This document shows positions 39,401 through 48,400 of a DNA stretch of 64,000 nucleotides, one piece after another. The position numbers and the translations under genes are program-made. The notes under the pieces were generated by a model. It made no database searches, was not told where the DNA came from, and saw only the letters and a program-made list of their open reading frames with translations. Source of the stretch: Lytechinus pictus (Eukaryota; Echinodermata; Echinoidea; Temnopleuroida; Toxopneustidae). The stretch lies in the NCBI RefSeq assembly GCF_037042905.1, contig NC_087256.1, forward strand, positions 27,348,501 through 27,412,500, given 5' to 3'. Numbering within the stretch: the stretch's first letter is position 1; the number at the start of each line of letters is the position of its first letter.

Positions 39401-42400
39401 ATCTAATTGGTCATTTTTCGTAACCAAGAAAACATTATTTACATATTATTACTAAGTCCGTGTCTCTTAGGGTTCAACACGTATTGGGAATGCTTTCTTT
39501 TGAAATTCACCTGCTGTTCCGGAAATACTGTCTTTAATAATAACAGGTGGATATTTCTTGGCGTCCAACTGAAAAATCCAAATTGCTTTTGATTCTTTTT
39601 TTACACAGTATCACATAAAAGTGTTTTTGATTCTTGTTTTACACAGTATCACATAAAAGTATTTCAGGCTTCTTTGATATCCTAAAATAAACTCAGAAAT
39701 TGTCACTACACCATCATGGGAAATCATATAGTACAGTGTGTATCAAATGATGTGACTCACAATTAAAGGGGAAGTTAATCCTGACAAAAAGTTTATTGTA
39801 AAAACAGCAGAAAAAGTAATAAAATATATTGCTGAAGTTTTGAGATAAGTCCATCAGAAATTAAAAAGTTATCAGAATTCTAATTATTTGATTTGTGACG
39901 TCATATCGAGCAGCATTCCTACATAGCGAATGGTTAAAAAAAATCAATGAAAAGTAATTTTCTCAGAAAATTGAAAATGTTTTTTTTTAGACCCCCTTTT
40001 TTGGTGTGGTCAATAAAATGTAGTTCTTGAGCATTGGAATTTTAGAGATCGTTGATCCAAGAGCCGTTCCGAAGACCTCCCGTTTTAAGATCAAGATCCA
40101 GAGCCCCCTATTTTAGCTTTTGCTGCGGTGCGTACCATATTTGATTACAGTACCCACCCCCCCCCCCCCCCCCCGGAACTTCCTCTCTATTCACTGAAGA
40201 AAGCTCTACATGTACAACTTTAATAATAACGTTTACTTTAGAACAATCAGGGCAGGAAATTGTTTTATTTTTATGGGCCATTGCTGAAATTTTGCGGCTA
40301 TCTCTTCCATTTCATGGGCTATACATGTACTTTATTTGTGCAAAGAGCCTATCATGCTGTACAGAATGTAAAGAATTTACATGCACATTGTGTATATACA
40401 CCGGTATATATATACATGTATACTTATAAAAAAAAAATTGTAGTTATGTAAATCTTTGGCCTATAGAAAAGATTGTGACACTGATGGATTTCCATACAGT
40501 TACGATTGATTGGATCAATCGCAACTCTTTGTAAGACGGGGCCCAGGTTTTCCAGGAAATCGGTGGTTTCTCATACGGCAAAAGACATAACATGGTACTT
40601 ACCATTTTTAGTAAGGTGTGTCTGCTTTGTTTCTTCTGATTGGTCTTCTTCATTCTCTTCTTCATGAGGTTCTGGTGTTTTGATCGCAACTTCCAATCTT
40701 TGCTTCCCAAACTACATGTATGAGTAAAGAATGACTGAACCAAGTTTTTTCATTATTATAAAATATGCATGCAAAAGAGCAACCCAAAAAAACTTTTCGG
40801 ATTTATTGCATTGCAGCTTTTACTGAAGAAATATACACTCGAGATAAAAATGCAAAATATATATTACTATCTGTACATGTACTGTAAGTACAATTTAGAT
40901 GGCTACATGTATTGAAATTACACTTGCATGCATAATGCACAGTTAGCCAATTGACGCAATATCTGTTGTTTTGAAAATTGCGATCGATTGCACATTTTCA
41001 TGAAACAGGGGCCCAGGAGACTGGCATTCTGGCATTACTATCCAAAATAAAATAGTCACATGTAAGACTTCTATTTTTGTTCAGTTTTTTTTTTCTCCAC
41101 AATTGTGCCATACATGTACACATGCATCAATACACAAAATACATGTATCTCTAATTGTTCAATAACCACTTGGGTTTTACATGTATAACATACATGTACT
41201 GTACATCATATACAAAACATCAATTACTTTCATAATAAAATTAATATTGCTTTAATATCAGATTTCCTACAACTTTCATCATTCTATTTTTTTCTCCTTA
41301 TATTTTTGCTCTCAGGTCACTCCATGCCCAAGGTTAGATTTTTTTCTTATTCTAACTAAAGGCAAACATGTACATGTATATACTACGTACAATCTGACAG
41401 AAATAAGCTCTATTAAAGGTAAAAGTGAATACAGCAAGATATACATTTGTATGAAAGTGGGGAAGGAGTATGCACATTGTACTGTACATGTAGGTGGTTA
41501 ATCCACAAACCAGGGTCCTTTCGGTCATGAAACAAACACAGAAGGGCCGTCTGCACCATCCCGAGTTTTCAAATTAGCACGCTATTTCTGATCTGGCAAA
41601 TTATCCCGATCTGAACAATCTGGAGATTATTTGCAATGGAGACGCAATTATCGCGCTAGTTCGTAGGATTAATCTCGAGATTGCAATCCCAAGTCAACTT
41701 GGGATTATTTGCAAAATAGCGCGCTATTTTACGAATTATCGCGCTAATTCGTAGGTACAGACGCACTCGGGATTATTTATTCACGGCGTCAGACCATAAA
41801 GCATCAATGCCTCGCTCGAGCAGGAATAGCTCTTCTTCCGATGGTGGAGACGGGGTTTCTTGAATCTCGAGATTAATCGCGAAGAGGGCCAATCGGGCTA
41901 AAATCTCAAGATTGAGCAAACTCGGGATGGTGCAGCACCGCCTATAGTGGGTGATTTCCACTATCTAGTTTGCTCTGAGCCAATCAGATACAAGGATTTC
42001 AATACCTACATGTATATAAACAAATAGTCAGGGGAAATAAAAGTGACTAGACTAGTTTGTTTCATGAAATGGTCCTGTATGTAAGTATCGCCAAATCCAG
42101 AGTTTTGGAAACCTGTGGGGGGTGTTTCACATAGATTTAAGTATGACTTAGAGTCGCACTTACATGTAAATACGGGGTTGCGTATGGTATGAAAGGCTTG
42201 ACTGCATTGGTCAGATCGTGTCATGAGGACGCGCACTACTGCGTATCTATCAATAAGATTGCGCGTTGAATATCTTGTACGTGTCGGCATGTAAGTGCGA
42301 CCTAATTCATACTTAGATCTTTGTGAAACACCCCCCCCCCCCGTCTCCAAATTTATGTTCTGTTAAGGGTGTGTTTATGCTTCCATTGCGGAGACAGAAT

Positions 42401-45400
42401 CAGCGTTTTCAAACGTCGTTTCAGATCACTGATCGCAAACATGGTTCTGGGAGTGCTGTGCTGTTTATGCTTAGTTTTTCAGAGGCGATATCGAGATCGG
42501 CAGCTGGCTTCACATCTTTATTTTTGTTGAGCAGGAAAGCGAGGTCAAATCAAGCGCGCCCTTTTTAAAAGTTTTTTCCCCCAGTGTTGTTATGGCCGAC
42601 TATGATTTAAACTTTGAACCATTTCCGATTTTTAAGTAATTGCATGGAGCTGCTTGACATAGCCATATACTGCCAACTCGTCCACCTTCTTATGCCATTC
42701 TGTCCATCAACATTTCGTCTAACAACCATTTGTTTTAATAAAAATTTGGTCGAATCATCACTTTGTCTAATCACCAGTTTGTCTATGATGAACATTTTGT
42801 CTCATAACCAGTTGGTCTAAAATCCCTTTTATTTTCACTCATTTTGCCCAATAAACACTTAGTCCAATTACACCAAATGGTATGGACTAAATGGCTATTG
42901 GACCAACTGGTCATTAGACAAACTGGTGAATGGACAAAATGGCAATTAAACCATGTGGACAGCTGGACGGACTGATGGTAGACCAAATTTTTGGTAATTG
43001 GACGATTGGCATTAGACAATTGAAAATAAACCTTTTTTCTGCACATTTGACTTAAACATACAAATACATTCAGATTACTTAAAGGAGAATGAAACCTTTG
43101 GAACAAGAAAGCTTGTGTGAAAACAGAAGAAAAAAAAAGGATCAACGAAAGTTTGAGAAAAATCGGACAAATAATGAGAAAGTTATGAGCATTTGAATAT
43201 TGCGATCACTAATGCTATGGAGATCCTCATATTGGCAATGCGACAAAGATGTGTGATGTCACTTGTGAACAACTCTCCCCATTACTTTAGTATATATTTC
43301 ACTTAAACTGCCTCTTTTATCACATTTAATCAGTAGATCATGTGTTCTTTCTATAGGAGGGCATGTAATACAGATTTTTAAAAATACATCCGTGGATAAA
43401 GAGTTTGTATCACCTTAAGAAAAAGCAAAAAGAGACATTTTTGGGGTATTTTAGAGTCCATCAAATGGAAAGTTGTTCACATGTGACATCACACATCCTT
43501 GTCGCATTGCCAATGGGCGTATCTCCGTAGCATTAGTGATTGCAATATTCAAATGCTCATAACTTTCTTATTATTCGTCCGATTTTTCTCAAACTTTCTT
43601 TGATATTATTCTTTGAATTTTCTGTTTCGACACAAGCCTATTTGTTCCAAAGGTTTCATTCCCCTTTAATATCACACTATCATGCAACTTCAAAGCAAAG
43701 ATCTCACAGAAATGTCTATAGCTCTACAGTATTAACGATAAATCTTACTGTAACATGCTACAAATCACATACATGTAGCAGCAGAGAGAACTGGGGGAGA
43801 GGTTTACACAGTAAAACAAAAAAAGAAAGTCCATTTGACTTCATACGACACAATATCTAAACATAAAACATGAAAAAAATTACTCACTGATGTCATGATT
43901 GTGGAGCTTGATTGCTTTGCAAGCTACATTCAAAGAGGATCAACATGTACATTAAAAATACAAGGAAATAGATCGTGGAAAAGAAATTATTTACTGGGAG
44001 TGTACATGAACGATTGGCAGACAGGGCTTAGACTATGTAGCTTTTCAGAATGTACTGTACTCTAATGGAATTTCAGAGATATTATTTTAGTGAATTACAT
44101 ACATGTATCAGGGGCCTTGACTGTTTTAATGCCCCCCCCCCTTTCATAATTCTAAAAAGAAAGCGATCAAGGCTTCTCAGTTCTACATATAAATGTCCCG
44201 GGGGGGGGGGGCCACTTCCATTGACGAGTGGATACCATGCGCGACCACGGGGTCTTGAAAAGCACCCTAAACACGTATTTTCCATATTCTAAAAATGCAC
44301 CCCTAACAAGTATTGGCGTGTGAAACCCTACCCTTAACATGTATTGGAAACAAATACTATTGGCAAGTATTCCCAGAACTGAGCCCCTAAACAAGTTCAG
44401 CGATGTATTTTCCATATTCTGAAAATGCACCCCTTAACAAGTATTGGAAACAAAACGATACTCTTATTAGCAAGTTTTATTATGTCACGCGTCCGTCGGT
44501 CGTCGGTTTTACCATTAGACACCATTATTTTGGTTTAGAACGGCCCCACCTTCCACACCTTGCGCAAATCGGACTCTAAACACGTAGTGTTGGGGCAAAA
44601 AGGACATCCTTTATAAAACATTTTGATTTTGTTTTATCATCCCCGCATATTTGACCCTAAACACGTATATTTTTCCGAGCGAAATAGATACCCTTTTTTC
44701 AATATTTTTGTGTTTTTGACACCCTTATCACGTTACGTACGTAACGTGCCCTATCTTGAAAAAGACATCCTTTTTACGTGTTTTTTTGGTCGCGCATGGT
44801 ATCCACTCGTCAATGTAAGTGGCCCCCCCCCCCCCGGGATAAATGTAGATCTATTACATGTACTGTAAGTACACTACCAATCACAAGTCTTTAACTCACT
44901 AAATTACTGTATTACACTATAAAGACGGAGAATGTATACATTTACATGTAGCCCATAGTTCTAGCTTCAAAATGAGACCTTACACAACAAATTTGGCCAT
45001 GGGGCTATATGATGTAGCTACAATTTATCCATGGCACTGCGTGGAAATTTGTTCATCCGCCACCCTTTTTGCATACCCAACTTATGAAATGCGACCAAGT
45101 ACTGCAGGTTCAGTGGACCAAAGCTATTGCTCTGTGCTTTTATAATTTAGTGAGTTAAAGAATTTCAACTGTTAGTGTAGGTAGGCCTACATGCATATCT
45201 ATATTAACAAGTGGAACGCCTCTGGCAGTCTCGCCTGCATTATGCAAATCAATAAGCCAGCAGAGCTGACTTTGAAAATGACTATAAAATAATTATTCAC
45301 CAGGGTTGGCTGATTTAAATCACTATGATTTTTTTTTTAATCATTGATTTAACTCACTTCCATTGAAACGTGTACAAATGACTGACAGTTTCAGTGGCAG

Positions 45401-48400
45401 TTTCATTTTTTTAATACTCAAAATACATGTAGAAAGATTTTATTAAATTTACATCATCAAAACATAAATAAATGCTATACTAAAAAACAATTGAAATCAT
45501 GTCAATAAAATCAGGTTGATCTTGTACAATGTAGCCTATAAACGGTTTACACTTAGGCCCCTACTCCACTTTCAATATGATTTTTTTTTAAATCATTGAT
45601 TTAAATCACTTCCATTGAAACATGTACAAATGATTGACAATATTTTTATTTGTGGCAGTTTTATTTTATTCTTTAATACTCAAAATAGAAAGATTTTATC
45701 AACGTTATATCATCAAAACATAAATAAATCCTTCATCTAGCTGTTTACATACACACTATAAAGCTCCTTACTCCACTTTCACTTTGATTAAAAAAAAGAA
45801 TTATTGATTTTAATCACTTCCATTCAAACATGTACAAATGATTGACAATATTTTTATTTGTGGCAGATTTTTAATATATTTTTTTACTAAAAATAGAAAG
45901 ATTTTATCAACGTTATATCATTAAACATGATTAAATCCTTCATAGGTGGTTAACACTAGCCCCCTACTCCAGTTTCACTATGATTTTTTTTTAATCATTG
46001 ATTTAAATCACTTTCATTGAAACATGTATACATGTGTATAATGTACAACTCCAGGTTTATTGTACCAAAAGTAATAATTCAAATAAACTTTCAACTTTTT
46101 TTCCAAATAAGTCACAGATTTGCAAATCAATGAGCACTTTAAACAATAAAAAAGCTCCAACCATGGCTCAAATACCAAAGGAGGATTAATAAAAAAAAAA
46201 GAAATGTAATTTTTTCTATTAAACACATGATTTTCAGTACTAGGCTTGAAAATCAAGTTTCTCTTTCGAGATTGTGAGTCTCTGAGTCATGGAATTCTTC
46301 CAAAGAAACTGAACCTTATTTCATGTTTGAATAGGAACACTAATTTTGCAGTATTAGCTGTAGCAAGGTAGTTTAATACTTTCCTCAACTTGGACAAAAC
46401 CAGTCAGTAGGAGCTTAATACTCTACAATGAGAGGATGCAGAAACAGCATCTTCGTTATGACTTACATATTCTATATAAATTCTATTTTGACTGGATTTA
46501 ATTATGAAATAGAATAAGTTAATAGTTTTAGTTACTAATGTATGATTTTGAAAATGATTTCAATGTAAGGGTACATGTATATTTTTGGTGTTTTCACTTT
46601 GTTTTAGAAAATATTGTTTATTTGATTTAAATAAAAAAATATGATTTAAATCAAATAAATTTGTATTTTTATTAAAAAAAATAATTAAAAAATCGCCAAC
46701 CCTGAAGTGCACGCAACGCACCCCTGCCAAATAAGGAAAGGGTCACTTAACTTCTTCTAGTTCTTCTTAAGTGACTTTTCAGAATACCAAAAGGCAAATG
46801 TTAATTGAGCGCTAATTGAGCTTTCAGAATACCGCCCCAGAAATGAAAGCCACAATTAGCAAGAGATGATGAGGCTTAATGGACCTTTTATCACTATTAA
46901 TATCTTTTCCCATTGGAAGCGCTAAAAAAGTTAGACCTACGTCTACGACGAGACTTAATTTCAGAGTATCGTACAAGTCTCGTATAAAGTTCTACTCAAT
47001 TATTAAGTCTTTGAGTGGTCATGACGCATATTGCAAGTGCCCACAACGCACCCTTTAATAGGGCCTTACCATTACGGCATTTACCAAATAAGGAGAGGGA
47101 CACTTAAGTGACTTTTCAGAATACCAAAATGCTAATTGACTGCTAATTGTGCTTTCAGAATACCGCCCCGGGCTGAAGACAAGTATGGTAGTGGATTGTA
47201 TTACCGAATACTTTTCCTGAATTCAATCATATCAACACATTACTCTCATAAAATTCATTAAAATTTCACCATTATTAAATACACAATTACCTACAAAATA
47301 TAAATATGTAAAAATTTTGCCAAAATCATTTTTTCCTTTTGACGATATTGGCTTCCATTTGGACCCCTCTTCGCATGTGAAACATTTTGGTTATTTGGAA
47401 AAGGTATCATATTACCGAACGTGTGTTCTATGGGAAAAATTGAGAAAACAACAAAATCACAGATGAGCTATTTTGACCATATTTTATTATTTTTAAAATA
47501 TTAATACATTGAAAATGTGTTTTTAACCATTTTCATCATCTTTCTAATTCTATTCAAGTTCCCTAAAGTTGGAAGGATGTTGCAAAGTTTTGAGCGTATG
47601 AAATTATTTTCTGACGCGTACCGATGCGTGGTTCGGTAATACTTACAAGGCCGGTCGGTAATACAATCACTCACTATACAACTACAACATACCGTATGGG
47701 CACTAGTATTCAACCCGGCATAATTCAAAGATTTGGATAAATTCCCCCAAATATTTAGAAATAGGGAATTTATCTTAAATTTCATACCTTTGTTATTGCC
47801 AGGGTAATCTGTTGTTGGTATTTTCTTTATCAATCTGTCGACTGTATGCGCGGAGGATCGAATTATGCGGCAATGACCTTTTGCTCTGAATTGCACTAGT
47901 AGTAGTATTCAACCTAGTGATGATAGATAGCGAATCTCAAAATGGTTTAGATTGCAAAACTAGATCTAGATCTATGCAAGTCTCTGGCTTTGACTAATCC
48001 CTGTTTGGTCTCATCTCAAATGGTCTAGTCCATAGTCGGAGAGACAGGGCCATCTTTCATTGCTAGGTTGAATACTAGTGCAAAAAACCATCGCCGTATA
48101 TTAAATTCGATCACCCGCGCACACAGTCGATGGGTTAGAGAAAAAAAATAACGCAAAAAGAATAACCAGCATGACCAGCATTTGCTCTTGGAAATAAGAC
48201 AGGTCCGAAATTAAGGTAAATTCCATATTTCTATAATATTTGAGGAAACTCTCCAAACGGGTTGAATACTAGTGCCCTTACGGTAGTACACTACAGTACA
48301 AGTGAAGCAAAAGTAAAGTTAAACTTAGAAATAGAATTAGATTTTGTTAGAAATCCTCCTAATTTATTTTGCTATTATTAATGCCTACAAAGTACAATGT

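Larger units (their letters stand above)
30075..39710 (-). mobile_element. Composite Ty3/gypsy (CsRn1-type) LTR retrotransposon
   Basis: Two outer LTRs (30075-31263, 38526-39710) that I find identical except for a 4-bp indel, flanked by CCAT on both sides. In transcription order: 5' LTR, tRNA-Trp primer site, gag with a frameshift, intact pol, 3' UTR, a second primer site with intact gag and a truncated pol, a short LTR variant, a polypurine tract, 3' LTR. The CHCC gag motif and tRNA-Trp primer point to the CsRn1 clade. It lies in GPAT intron 2 in the same orientation as the gene. Near-identical LTRs imply a recent insertion. Confidence 0.93.

Noticed and set aside
47501..47896. 131-codon minus-strand open frame
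   Set aside because: Spans two adjacent palindromic repeats, no family resemblance.
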